Positions 42,709 through 50,883 of a stretch of 64,000 bases of DNA are shown here, in pieces (the first letter of the stretch is position 1; every line of letters begins with the position of its first letter). The translations under genes and the position numbers were made by a program. Below the pieces are notes generated by a model. That model was given only the letters and a program-made list of their open reading frames with translations. It made no database searches and was not told where the DNA came from. The stretch comes from CAYWMY01 sp046352935 (GTDB lineage: Bacteria > Pseudomonadota > Gammaproteobacteria > Steroidobacterales > Steroidobacteraceae), in contig JAXMGR010000022.1 of the NCBI GenBank assembly GCA_046352935.1, forward strand, positions 1-64,000. Reading direction: 5' to 3'.

Positions 42709-42822
42709 GGGGGTTCCGGGTCGATCGCGAAGCGCTGCGCTTCGGCCTCTGAAAGCGGGGCGGATGTCATGTAAGCTTCGCGCCAGTCTAACAGATGCGA
42801 TCCGGGCTCCTCGGCGCGCCAG

Positions 42823-43608
42823 ATGTGGTTCGCGGCGGGTCCCGTTCGACTTGACGGGGGATCCTTGCCCTTCGAAATGGCGGAAGCGAGTCTCGTCGGC
42901 CAGCGTGACGAGAACCAGGACCGGACCGTGGCCGTGCTGAGCGAGCACGCGGCGCTCATTGCCGCCATCGACGGCATGGGCGGCCACGCCAATGGCGCCC
43001 GCGCTGCCGAGGTCGCGCGTGCAGTGATGCTCGATGCTTTCGCGGCGCAATCATCGCCAGTGTTCGATCCGCTGGGTTTCCTGCACCTGACCCTCGGCCG
43101 CGCGCACCGCGAGGTCGTCGCGATCGGGTCGTCCCTGCCGATGGAGCAGCGTCCGCGTGCGACCTGTGCCGCCTGCCTGATCCAGGATGGCTCCGCCTAC
43201 TGGGCTCACCTCGGGGACAGCCGGGTCTACCACCTGCGTGCGGGACTGGCGCGGGCGCGGACGCGTGACCACAGCCATGTCGAACAGCTGCTTCGGGATG
43301 GCCTGATCCGCGAGGACGAGGTGCACGGCCACCCGATGCGCAACTACGTGGAATGCTGTCTGGGCGGTGACCGGTCCCTCCCGGACATGTCTGTCTCACG
43401 GAGGCATCCGCTCGCCTCGGGCGATGTGTTGCTGGTGTGCACCGACGGTGTCTGGGCGAATCTGGGCGAGGCCGACATCGCGACCTGTGCGCGCAGTGGC
43501 GCCCGCCCCCTCGCGGACGAGGTCTCCGATCTCGCTCGCCGCGCCGTGGTCGCCTCCGCGCCGCACAGCGACAACACGACCGTCGTGGCGCTGCGCTGGA
43601 CCCGCTGA
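42823..43608 (+). CDS. PP2C-family protein serine/threonine phosphatase
   Basis: Up to 261 residues with every PP2C metal-binding motif: GQRDENQDR, AAIDGMGGHANG, WAHLGDSRVYHLR, LLVCTDGVWANL and SDNTTVVALR. It should dephosphorylate Ser/Thr residues, but no partner kinase is in view. The start is uncertain: ATG 42823, TTG 42865 (after a G-rich stretch) and ATG 42877 are in frame, and conserved sequence begins near MAEASLVGQRDENQD. It is divergent from yicC and 38 bases upstream of rph on the same strand. Confidence 0.87.
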   Translation: MWFAAGPVRLDGGSLPFEMAEASLVGQRDENQDRTVAVLSEHAALIAAIDGMGGHANGARAAEVARAVMLDAFAAQSSPVFDPLGFLHLTLGRAHREVVAIGSSLPMEQRPRATCAACLIQDGSAYWAHLGDSRVYHLRAGLARARTRDHSHVEQLLRDGLIREDEVHGHPMRNYVECCLGGDRSLPDMSVSRRHPLASGDVLLVCTDGVWANLGEADIATCARSGARPLADEVSDLARRAVVASAPHSDNTTVVALRWTR

Positions 43609-43646
43609 TCCATCGATCCATCTGCCCGACGACCGGAGGCTTTCCC

Positions 43647-44366
43647 ATGCGACCGAGCGGCCGTGCGCCCGACGAACTCCGCCCCGTTCGCTTCGTGCGC
43701 GGGTACACGCGCCACGCCGAGGGCTCGGTGCTCGTCGAGTTCGGGCAGACGCGTGTCCTGTGCACCGCGACCGTCGAACCGGGGGTGCCGCATTTCCTGC
43801 GCAACAGCGGTCGCGGGTGGATCACGGCGGAATACGGCATGCTGCCGCGTTCCACGCACACTCGCACCCAGCGCGAGGCCGCGAAGGGCAGGCAGACCGG
43901 GCGGACGCAGGAGATCCAGCGCCTCATAGGCCGTTCGCTCCGGGCCTGCATCGATCTCGCCGCGCTCGGTGAGCGGACCGTCACGATCGACTGCGACGTG
44001 CTCCAGGCCGATGGCGGCACGCGGACCGCAGCGATCACGGGCGGCTACGTGGCTCTCGCGGATGCGGTCCGGCACCTCACGCGTCGGGGCGACATCCGGT
44101 CGACACCGCTCCACGGACAGATCGCGGCGGTCTCCGTCGGCGTCTATCGTGGCGTCGCCGTGCTCGATCTCGACTACGCCGAGGATTCGGATGCCGAGAC
44201 CGACATGAACGTCGTCATGAACAGCGGTGGCGGATTCATCGAGGTCCAGGGTACGGCAGAAGGACATGCGTTCCGGCGCGAAGAACTCGATGCCCTCCTC
44301 GACCTGGCGGCCCGCGGCATTTCCCGGCTCCACACGGCGCAGTTCGAGGCCCTGCAGGCGGATTGA
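43647..44366 (+). CDS. rph: Ribonuclease PH
   Basis: A 239-residue phosphorolytic exoribonuclease that trims tRNA 3' ends. MRPSGRAPDELRPVRF, CTATVEPGVPHF, GWITAEYGMLPRSTHTR and DCDVLQADGGTRTAAITG are conserved in RNase PH. The ATG at 43647 has GGAGG seven bases upstream; the frame extends upstream into the PP2C gene. rdgB follows two bases after the stop. Confidence 0.95.
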   Translation: MRPSGRAPDELRPVRFVRGYTRHAEGSVLVEFGQTRVLCTATVEPGVPHFLRNSGRGWITAEYGMLPRSTHTRTQREAAKGRQTGRTQEIQRLIGRSLRACIDLAALGERTVTIDCDVLQADGGTRTAAITGGYVALADAVRHLTRRGDIRSTPLHGQIAAVSVGVYRGVAVLDLDYAEDSDAETDMNVVMNSGGGFIEVQGTAEGHAFRREELDALLDLAARGISRLHTAQFEALQAD

Positions 44367-44368
44367 CG

Positions 44369-44977
44369 ATGAGTGGCCTGCGGCGTGTCGTGCTTGCCAG
44401 CAGCAACGCCGGCAAGCTGCGCGAGATGCGGGCCATCCTGGCCGGGCATCCGGTCGAGATCGTGTCGCAGTCGGATCTCGGCGTCCCGCCGGCCGAGGAG
44501 GACGGCGAGACCTTCGTCGCCAACGCCCTGATCAAGGCCCGGCACGCGGCGAGGCTCACGGGCCTGCCGGCGATCGCGGACGATTCCGGACTGGAAGTCG
44601 ATGCGCTGGCGGGCAGGCCCGGCGTTCACTCGGCGCGCTACGCCGGCGGCCGTGCCGGCGATGCCGCCAACAATGCGCTGCTGCTGCGCGAACTCGAAGG
44701 TGTCGCCGGGGCTGCACGCTCCGCGCGCTATCGTTGTGCGCTGGTGTTCGTGCGCGATGCGGCGGACGCCGCGCCGGTCGTGCGTGAGGCTTCGTGGGAA
44801 GGTCGCATCGCGACCGCTCCCGGTGGCGGCGGTGGTTTCGGTTACGACCCGCTGTTCATCCCGGCAGGTGAAGCAAGGACGGTCGCTGAACTCGGCGGTG
44901 AGGCGAAGAACCGCGTGAGTCACCGCGGACAGGCGCTGCGGGCTCTCGCGGCCGCGATGCGCGACGTCGGCTGGTGA
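44369..44977 (+). CDS. rdgB: Non-canonical purine NTP pyrophosphatase (RdgB/HAM1)
   Basis: A 202-residue enzyme that hydrolyses dITP, ITP and XTP to keep them out of DNA and RNA. LASSNAGKLREMRAIL, ETFVANALIKARHAARLTG, IADDSGLEVDAL and GFGYDPLFIP are the family motifs. The ATG at 44369 follows the rph stop by two bases; a TTG at 44363 is an alternative. In many gammaproteobacteria hemW follows rdgB directly, but here it is 2.6 kb away on the opposite strand. Confidence 0.94.
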   Translation: MSGLRRVVLASSNAGKLREMRAILAGHPVEIVSQSDLGVPPAEEDGETFVANALIKARHAARLTGLPAIADDSGLEVDALAGRPGVHSARYAGGRAGDAANNALLLRELEGVAGAARSARYRCALVFVRDAADAAPVVREASWEGRIATAPGGGGGFGYDPLFIPAGEARTVAELGGEAKNRVSHRGQALRALAAAMRDVGW

Positions 44978-45010
44978 CCCCGGCCTCTCTCCGTCCGTCC
45001 ACGGTGTGGC

Positions 45011-46480
45011 TCAGCGCACGATCTTCAACGCGTCGCCGGGTTTCGGCTGCCTGTCGGGATACAGGTCGTTGATCAGGCGCAGCTGCTGTGCGGCGTATGC
45101 CTTGATGGGAAAGTTCCTGGCGAGATCCTCGACGCGCGTGTCCTGGCCGGCCTTGATGATGTGCAGCCGGTAGGGCTCGGCCAGTGCGAACTCCGTGTCC
45201 TTCAGTCGACGGAAGGTCTGCGCGGTAGACAGGAACAGCCGGTCCGCAGCCGGGACGCTCTCGCCGGTGCGGCTGGCGCCCTTGAACACCCACATGGCGT
45301 TGCTGAAGTAGATCACCACATAGCGGACCGGGCGATTGCCGAAGGGTGACGGGTGGTTCCGGGCCACGACGGTGTAGGCATCGAAGCCGTTGATCTTCAG
45401 CGCTTCGCTGCCGCTGAGCGACAGGTTGCCGAGGGCGCGGTTGATGAATTCACGCGGGCTCGTGACGTTCTGTGGTGGCGCCTCGCTGGTGAGCAACAGC
45501 ACGTCGTTCCTGGCCGGGCTGTAGGCGAGCAGTTCGGTCGCGCCATTCTGGACGCGCCATTCACGCGGGAACGCCATCGTGAACTGCATGTCCGCGTGGT
45601 AGAAGCGGTTCTCGCGGAGCATGCCCTGCCGACGGCTCGATCCGAACGCCAGCCCCTCGATCGCGCGCAGGTAGGCGTCGCGGTTCTCGACGCGGCCGGT
45701 GCCCCCATTGGCGACCTTTGCCGCGGCCTGGATGGCCTCGTGCAGACGCTTGTCGTTGTCCGGGTGCGAGGCGAAGACGCCGTGATAGATCCTCGGCTCG
45801 CGATTCTCGAGTCGGGCCTGCTCGCGCTCGAACAGCTCCTGTTCCTTCAGTGCGCCGACCACCCGGATGATCGCGTCGGGGTCGTATTCCGTGCGCGCCA
45901 GGTATTCGGCGCCGAGGCCGTCCGCCTCGAGCTCCATCTCGCGACCGTAACCGGAGAGGACCGCCTGCCCGGCGACGTTGGTCAGGTCCCCTACGGCTCC
46001 CTGTCCCGTGAAGATCGCCGCGGCCGTGCTGAGAATGCCCACGCCCGCGGCCTTGCTCTGCTGCCTGACCGCGTGCCGCGCGGTCACGTGCCCGATTTCG
46101 TGGCCGAGCACAGCAGCAAGTTCGGCTTCTGAAGACAGGTACGGGAGTATGCCGCGCGAGATGTAGACATAGCCGCCCGGCAGGGCGAACGCGTTGACGT
46201 CATCAGTGTCGACGACGGTGAAATGCCAGTCGAGTTCCGGACGGTGACTCTGCTTCGCGAGCTTCGCGCCCACGTACTGGACGTAGTCCTGCAGGGCCGC
46301 ATCGTCGTACTGCCCCATCTGCTGCAGGATCTGCGTGTGCATCTGCTGGCCGATCTTGACCTCGTCGGACCTGGACATGAGCGCGACCTCACTGCGCCCC
46401 GACACCGGGTTGGTCGCGCAGGCGGCCAGCAGCGTCGCGCTGGCGAGCAGGGGGATCCAGGAAGTCCTGAGAAGGGCCAT
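45011..46480 (-). CDS. M48 family metalloprotease, lipoprotein (BepA-like)
   Basis: A 489-residue secreted lipoprotein: a signal peptide with lipobox LLAAC (Cys21) and a zinc site HEIGH at 127-131, with the third ligand in the MELEADGLGAEYLA segment. Beyond the protease domain (about 40-280), the C-terminal half lacks clear TPR repeats and ends in a LysM-like sequence (YRLHIIKAGQDTRVEDLARNF ... PGDALKIV). The fold suggests envelope protein quality control, as for BepA, but the C-terminal part differs. It converges on rdgB with 33 bases between. Confidence 0.88.
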   Translation of the reverse strand: MALLRTSWIPLLASATLLAACATNPVSGRSEVALMSRSDEVKIGQQMHTQILQQMGQYDDAALQDYVQYVGAKLAKQSHRPELDWHFTVVDTDDVNAFALPGGYVYISRGILPYLSSEAELAAVLGHEIGHVTARHAVRQQSKAAGVGILSTAAAIFTGQGAVGDLTNVAGQAVLSGYGREMELEADGLGAEYLARTEYDPDAIIRVVGALKEQELFEREQARLENREPRIYHGVFASHPDNDKRLHEAIQAAAKVANGGTGRVENRDAYLRAIEGLAFGSSRRQGMLRENRFYHADMQFTMAFPREWRVQNGATELLAYSPARNDVLLLTSEAPPQNVTSPREFINRALGNLSLSGSEALKINGFDAYTVVARNHPSPFGNRPVRYVVIYFSNAMWVFKGASRTGESVPAADRLFLSTAQTFRRLKDTEFALAEPYRLHIIKAGQDTRVEDLARNFPIKAYAAQQLRLINDLYPDRQPKPGDALKIVR

Positions 46481-46633
46481 GTCGTTCCTCCGGGCAAGAC
46501 CTGCAGCCAGCCGTCGGTAACCGGTGGCGGCTTTCGGGAGCGAAGGATAGTCCGTCGCCGCCCTCGTGCCATCCCGCGCGGTGTGTGGAGTCTCTGACGG
46601 TCGGCGGCGCAGAAAGTTGTGGCCGGAAACGAC

Positions 46634-46655
46634 AGAGGCGCCCGAAGGCGCCCCT
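46634..46655 (-). terminator. Hairpin downstream of rpmE
   Basis: GGCGCC (46637-46642) pairs with GGCGCC (46647-46652) and reads as a UUCG tetraloop hairpin on the minus strand, 30 bases past the rpmE stop. The T-tract after it is broken (TCTGTCGTTT), so it is a weak intrinsic terminator. Confidence 0.5.
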
Positions 46656-46682
46656 GATCGACGTTGTCGCGTGAGACGGAGC

Positions 46683-46892
46683 CTACTTGGCTGCCATCGC
46701 GTAGCGCTTGCGGAACTTGTCGACGCGGCCGCCGGTATCGACGATCTTCTGCTTGCCCGTGTAGAACGGATGGCAGCTCGAGCAGACTTCGATCTGCAGA
46801 TCGTGGCCGAGCGTGGAGCGTGTGGAGAAGCTGTTGCCGCAGGTGCAGGTCACTGCGGTCGACTTGTAATCGGGGTGAATGCCGGCCTTCAT
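46683..46892 (-). CDS. rpmE: 50S ribosomal protein L31
   Basis: A 69-residue ribosomal protein of the zinc-binding (C+) type, with Cys16, Cys18, Cys37 and Cys40 in TCTCG and CSSCHPFYTGK. The opening MKAGIHPDYK and the final DKFRKRY match bacterial L31. As a zinc-containing form it may be a zinc store, replaced by a C- paralogue elsewhere in zinc limitation (known from other bacteria). A short palindromic leader precedes it. Confidence 0.96.
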   Translation of the reverse strand: MKAGIHPDYKSTAVTCTCGNSFSTRSTLGHDLQIEVCSSCHPFYTGKQKIVDTGGRVDKFRKRYAMAAK

Positions 46893-46909
46893 GATCGTCT
46901 CTCACTGAT

Positions 46910-46969
46910 CCGCGATCGCGGGGAGGAAAAAAGGGCGGGCAGTCTAGCGGGGTGTGACAGCCGGGACAA
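46910..46969 (-). promoter_or_regulatory. Candidate rpmE promoter and palindromic leader
   Basis: On the minus strand TTGTCC (46964-46969) and TAGACT (46941-46946) are spaced by 17 bases and match sigma-70 -35/-10 boxes moderately. The leader would be about 40 bases and contains a perfect 12-base palindrome CCGCGATCGCGG (46910-46921), 18 bases before the ATG. It could be an operator or part of an L31 autoregulatory leader. Confidence 0.45.
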
Positions 46970-47078
46970 GCCATCGTCATGGTTGCCGCTGCTCGTGACT
47001 CGATGGGCCCCCCGCTGGATTCTGCTCCGGGGGACGTGCGACTGACGGCTCCCGCACCCGTACCCGAGGTGAAATCAG

Positions 47079-47259
47079 CTTAAGTACCCGAAACGAAAGC
47101 TGGTTTTCTTCTTATCCACAAAACCTGTGGGTAACTCTGTGGACGATTGTCCGCCGCGGGACCCGATGCCGCGAAAACACCGATTTCCCGCGCTTTGCCT
47201 AAAAAATGAGCAGGGGTATTATTCCTTTATAAACAAAGGTCTATGCGATGTTACTTAAG
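47079..47259. other. A+T-rich region with a DnaA-box cluster
   Basis: This stretch in the 433-base rpmE-rof spacer has no gene and is much richer in A+T than its surroundings. A perfect consensus DnaA box TTATCCACA lies at 47112-47120 (plus strand), followed by TGTGGGTAA at 47126-47134 (one mismatch, minus strand) and a weaker TGTGGACGA at 47138-47146. The A+T-rich part (about 47195-47280) follows. The interval is bounded by an 8-base inverted repeat, CTTAAGTA (47079-47086) and TACTTAAG (47252-47259). It resembles part of a replication origin or a DnaA-titration/control site. Confidence 0.45.
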
Positions 47260-47325
47260 ACGGGAGAGTAAGAATACGCTCAAAGTCATCGTCCAGGGGG
47301 AATCGCCCGGCCCTGTGCAAAAGCT

Positions 47326-47607
47326 TCAAGTGCCTGACTGGCCGGGCCGAACCTGGAAGTCCTCGCCGCTGATGGGATCGCGGGCGTGAAGAATTCTGTC
47401 CAGGCGGATCTCGGTCCGCTCGCCGTTTGCCCGGATCGCAACGAGGAATTCGCCGTCCGGGCAGGTCCGCATGTCCAGGGGCAGGATCATCTCGAGATGG
47501 CTCATGTCGGCAGCATCCCGCCAGTTCAGCAGCAGGCGTCGTCTGCGCAGGATCGCGATCTCGTACAGATCGTGGAGGTCGCAATCGACGATGCGGTAGT
47601 CGCTCAT
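47326..47607 (-). CDS. rof: Rho-binding antiterminator, Rof/YaeO-like
   Basis: A 93-residue protein. YRIVDCDLHDLYEIAILRR, the central GEFLVAIRANG and TEIRLDRI follow the Rof pattern, in which a CD-x-x-D/E core and an acidic surface bind the primary RNA site of Rho and block termination. Identification is by motif memory without a search. Its ATG overlaps the hemW stop by four bases (ATGA), so it is cotranslated with hemW, an unusual partner. Confidence 0.7.
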   Translation of the reverse strand: MSDYRIVDCDLHDLYEIAILRRRRLLLNWRDAADMSHLEMILPLDMRTCPDGEFLVAIRANGERTEIRLDRILHARDPISGEDFQVRPGQSGT

Positions 47608-48779
47608 CCTGTAAAGGCCGTCGAGGCAGGCGGCGACTGTTCCGGCAGGAACTCCGCCGTCAGTTCATTCAGGAAGTCGAACCCGCGCCTGGTCGCAGTC
47701 CAGCGGTCGTCCGTCCGCCGCAGGAGGCCGCGGGCCGTCAGGCGCGTCATGGTGTCCGCGACGATGGCGAAGTCCAGTCCCGTGCCCGCGACGAAGTCGG
47801 ACTCGAGGAAACCGGACCGCAGCCGCAGGGCATTCAGCATGAATTCGAATGCCAGGTCCTGCTCCGGGACAGTTCTCGTGACTGCGACGCTGCGCCCTTC
47901 CTCGATGGCTGTCAGGTAGGCCCTGGGGCTCTTCGTCCGCTCGGTCCGGATTGCGCCGCCCGCCTGCGTCAGCTTGCCGTGGGCGCCGGCGCCGATCCCG
48001 ATGTAGTCGCCGAAGCGCCAGTAATTGAGGTTGTGACGGCACTGTCGGCCGGGTCTCGCGTATGCTGAAACCTCGTACTGCTCGTACCCGCCCGCGGCCA
48101 GGAGCCCGCCGCAGGCGTCCTGCATCTCGTAGGCATCGTCCTCGGCCGGCAGTGCTGGCGGGCGCGAGAAGAAGGCGGTTCCCGGCTCGAGCGTCAGCTG
48201 ATACAGGGACAGGTGCGCGGGCCGCAGCTCGATGGCCCTGCTGACGTCCAGGATCGCCTCGGCGATCGTCTGGCGGGGAAGCGCATACATCACGTCCAGG
48301 TTGAAGTTTTCGATGCCGGCGGCGACCAGTTCCTCGACCGCGCGCACCGTGTCTCGGGGCGAATGGATCCGGCCGAGAGAACGCAATGACTCCGCGCTGA
48401 AGCTCTGCGCGCCGAGCGACACCCGATTGACGCCGGCCGCCAGGTATTCCGCGAAACGGCCGCACTCGACGGTTCCCGGGTTCGCCTCCAGGGTGACCTC
48501 GGCGTCGGCCGCGACCCTCAGGCGACTCCTCGCGGCATCGAGGATCGAGGCGATGACCTCCGGCGGGAACAGGCTCGGCGTTCCGCCGCCGAAGAACACC
48601 GATGCGACGGTGCGATCAGCTGCCCGCGCAAGTTCCTCGTCGAGGTCCCGCACGAGGGCGGCGGCGTAGCGGACCGCCGGCAGCTCCATCGGGGCCGGAT
48701 GGGAATTGAAGTCGCAGTACGGGCATTTCCGCACACACCACGGAATGTGGATGTACAAGCCGATGGGTGAGCCATCCAT
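47604..48779 (-). CDS. hemW: Radical SAM heme chaperone HemW
   Basis: A 391-residue radical SAM protein. The cluster motif is CVRKCPYCDF (Cys15, Cys19, Cys22) and the opening GLYIHIPWC is typical of HemW/HemN-like proteins. VFFGGGTPSLF and GINRVSLGAQSF-like segments (here GVNRVSLGAQSF) follow. HemW binds heme and may deliver it to respiratory enzymes; it is not coproporphyrinogen oxidase. It is divergent from gltA across 131 bases and coupled to the Rof-like gene. Confidence 0.92.
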   Translation of the reverse strand: MDGSPIGLYIHIPWCVRKCPYCDFNSHPAPMELPAVRYAAALVRDLDEELARAADRTVASVFFGGGTPSLFPPEVIASILDAARSRLRVAADAEVTLEANPGTVECGRFAEYLAAGVNRVSLGAQSFSAESLRSLGRIHSPRDTVRAVEELVAAGIENFNLDVMYALPRQTIAEAILDVSRAIELRPAHLSLYQLTLEPGTAFFSRPPALPAEDDAYEMQDACGGLLAAGGYEQYEVSAYARPGRQCRHNLNYWRFGDYIGIGAGAHGKLTQAGGAIRTERTKSPRAYLTAIEEGRSVAVTRTVPEQDLAFEFMLNALRLRSGFLESDFVAGTGLDFAIVADTMTRLTARGLLRRTDDRWTATRRGFDFLNELTAEFLPEQSPPASTAFTG

Positions 48780-48910
48780 GAAGGCATCTTACCGCCCTAC
48801 CCGATCGTGCGGACCGACCGCGTGAGGTCCCGGCTTGATTCCAGCATTGCGCCGTGACAGTCTGCAAAGCGCTGAATAGCCGGCGCCAAAACCTCGATCG
48901 AGACCAAACG

Positions 48911-50209
48911 ATGACAACGACCAAGTTCCAGCTCACGAATCTTGCTACGGGCAAGGCCACCGAATTCGACGCCATCAAGGGCACGATCGGTCCGGACGTA
49001 CTGAACATATCCTCGATCAACAAGGACCATGGGGTCTGGACGTTCGATCCCGGATTCATGGCGACGGCGTCGACCGAGAGCCGGATCACTTACATCGACG
49101 GTGACCAGGGCGTTCTGCTGTATCGCGGATACCCGATCGAGCAGCTGGCCGAGAAGAGTTCGTTTCTGGAGGTCGCCTATCTCCTGTTGAACGGCGAACT
49201 GCCGACCGCAGCGCAGCTCCAGGAGTTCACGCAGTCCATCACGCGGCACACGATGCTGAACGAGACGCTGCTGAAGTTCTTCGACGGCTTCCACTACGAC
49301 GCCCATCCGATGGCCATGGTTTCCGCGGTCGTCGCATCGATGGCGGCGTTCTATCACGACACGACGAACATATACGATGCGCGCCACCGCGAGATCTTCG
49401 CGCATCGCATCATCGCCAAGATCCCGACGATCGCCGCTGCGGCTTTCAAGCATTCCGTCGGCCAGCCCTTTGCCTATCCGCGGAACGATCTCGGCTACTG
49501 CGCCAACACCCTGCAGATGTTCTTCGGTGTGCCCTGCGAGAAGTACGAGGCCGATCCGCTCGCCGCGCAGGCGCTGGACCTGCTGTTCATACTGCATGCC
49601 GATCATGAACAGAACGCCAGTACTTCGACGGTCCGGCTCGCCGGCAGCACCGGGTGCAATCCCTATGCGGCGATTTCCGCCGGTGTTTCTGCGCTCTGGG
49701 GGCCCGCGCACGGCGGTGCGAACGAGGAAGTGCTCGAGATGCTCGAGCAGATCGGGTCCGTGGCCAACATCCCGTCGTTCCTCGACAAGGTGAAGGACAA
49801 GAATTCTCACGTCAGGCTCATGGGCTTCGGCCATCGCGTCTACAAGAACTTCGACCCGCGGGCGAAGATCATCCGGGCGATGTGTCACCGCGTGCTCGGC
49901 AAGCTCGGGCGGGCCGATAATCCGCTGTTCGAGCTGGCACTCCGCCTCGAGGAGATTGCGCTGCGCGACGAGTACTTCGTCGCACGCAAGCTCTACCCGA
50001 ACGTCGATTTCTATTCGGGGATCATCTACAGCGCCCTCGGCATCCCGAGGTCCATGTTCACGGTGATGTTCGCGATTGCGCGGACCGCAGGATGGGTGTC
50101 CCACTGGCAGGAGATGATCGCCGATCCGGCGATGAAGATCAGTCGCCCGCGTCAGCTCTACCGCGGGCCGGTGAAGCGGGACTACGTTCCGTTGTCCAGC
50201 CGCAGCTGA
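48911..50209 (+). CDS. gltA: Citrate synthase (type I/II)
   Basis: A 432-residue enzyme that condenses acetyl-CoA and oxaloacetate at the entry of the TCA cycle. Active-site segments are LHADHEQNASTSTVRLAGS, GPAHGGANEEVLEML and GFGHRVYKNFDPRAK, as in the hexameric proteobacterial GltA. FQLTNLATGKATEF opens the N-terminal domain. The ATG at 48911 is used; the frame is open from 48854. The last 28 bases overlap the convergent gene of unknown function. Confidence 0.95.
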   Translation: MTTTKFQLTNLATGKATEFDAIKGTIGPDVLNISSINKDHGVWTFDPGFMATASTESRITYIDGDQGVLLYRGYPIEQLAEKSSFLEVAYLLLNGELPTAAQLQEFTQSITRHTMLNETLLKFFDGFHYDAHPMAMVSAVVASMAAFYHDTTNIYDARHREIFAHRIIAKIPTIAAAAFKHSVGQPFAYPRNDLGYCANTLQMFFGVPCEKYEADPLAAQALDLLFILHADHEQNASTSTVRLAGSTGCNPYAAISAGVSALWGPAHGGANEEVLEMLEQIGSVANIPSFLDKVKDKNSHVRLMGFGHRVYKNFDPRAKIIRAMCHRVLGKLGRADNPLFELALRLEEIALRDEYFVARKLYPNVDFYSGIIYSALGIPRSMFTVMFAIARTAGWVSHWQEMIADPAMKISRPRQLYRGPVKRDYVPLSSRS

Positions 50210-50823
50210 TCAGGCGGCTGTCCCACGAGCGCCTCGACCTCCGACGCGGTCGCACGCCGCATGGGGCGGCCGTCGACGGGGCTGATGGGGGCTTGTCTGA
50301 GCCCGATTTCGGGGAACACCGTCGCTTCCATGTCGTGACCGGCGAGCGTCAGACGGATCACGGGATAGGGTTCTGTCTCTTCGCGTTGCGGTCGGGACCG
50401 GAGTCGGCGTTCGCCGACTCTGTGGGTGAGCCCGGCGTCCATGAGCGTCAGTACAACGGCTTCGACATCGTCGGAAAACAGGTGCAGTTCGACCTCGGAA
50501 TGCGGGGTGGCGGTTCCGGACAGTGCCGGGCCGGCCAGCCGGGGCTCGAAGCGAGCGAACAGCTTCATCGCCACGAGTGCTGCCCGGCGAAGATCGGTGA
50601 GATGCAGGGCGTGTCGGTCGCGTCCGAACAGCCTCTGCCTTTCGGCCAGCGCGGACTCGATCTCGGTGTTGCGGGGAAGCACGGATTGTTCCGTGACACC
50701 GAAATGTTCTGCAGCCTTCCGCTTCGCAAGTCCGAAGTCGGTGAGTCCGTGCTCGATCATCAGACGGGCGGCTTCCTCGGCGACCGCCCGGCGCAGCAGG
50801 TCGCCTCGCGGAGAGCGCTTCAC
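50182..50823 (-). CDS. Conserved protein of unknown function, possible nucleotidyltransferase fold
   Basis: A 213-residue soluble protein from a GTG at 50823. The N-terminal third is helical and basic (LLRRAVAEEAARLMIEHG ... AKRKAAEHFGV). The centre reads LSGTATPHSEVELHLFSDD, which recalls the G-S-x-x-x-G ... S-D-[IV]-D-L loop of MNT-type nucleotidyltransferases, although the second acidic residue is shifted. The end is SPVDGRPMRRAT. I recall similar unnamed proteins in other Proteobacteria but no established function. It overlaps gltA tail to tail by 28 bases and lies 60 bases downstream of mrcA. Confidence 0.65.
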   Translation of the reverse strand: MKRSPRGDLLRRAVAEEAARLMIEHGLTDFGLAKRKAAEHFGVTEQSVLPRNTEIESALAERQRLFGRDRHALHLTDLRRAALVAMKLFARFEPRLAGPALSGTATPHSEVELHLFSDDVEAVVLTLMDAGLTHRVGERRLRSRPQREETEPYPVIRLTLAGHDMEATVFPEIGLRQAPISPVDGRPMRRATASEVEALVGQPPDQLRLDNGT

Positions 50824-50883
50824 CGGGACTTCTGCCGGTTCGGTGTCGATCGGTCCGGATCGGACGGGTCGCCCTGGAACGCT

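Noticed and set aside
47104..47150. The DnaA boxes as proof of the chromosomal origin
   Set aside because: Only one box is perfect and no dnaA, dnaN, rpmH or gidA gene is present, so it is kept as a candidate only.
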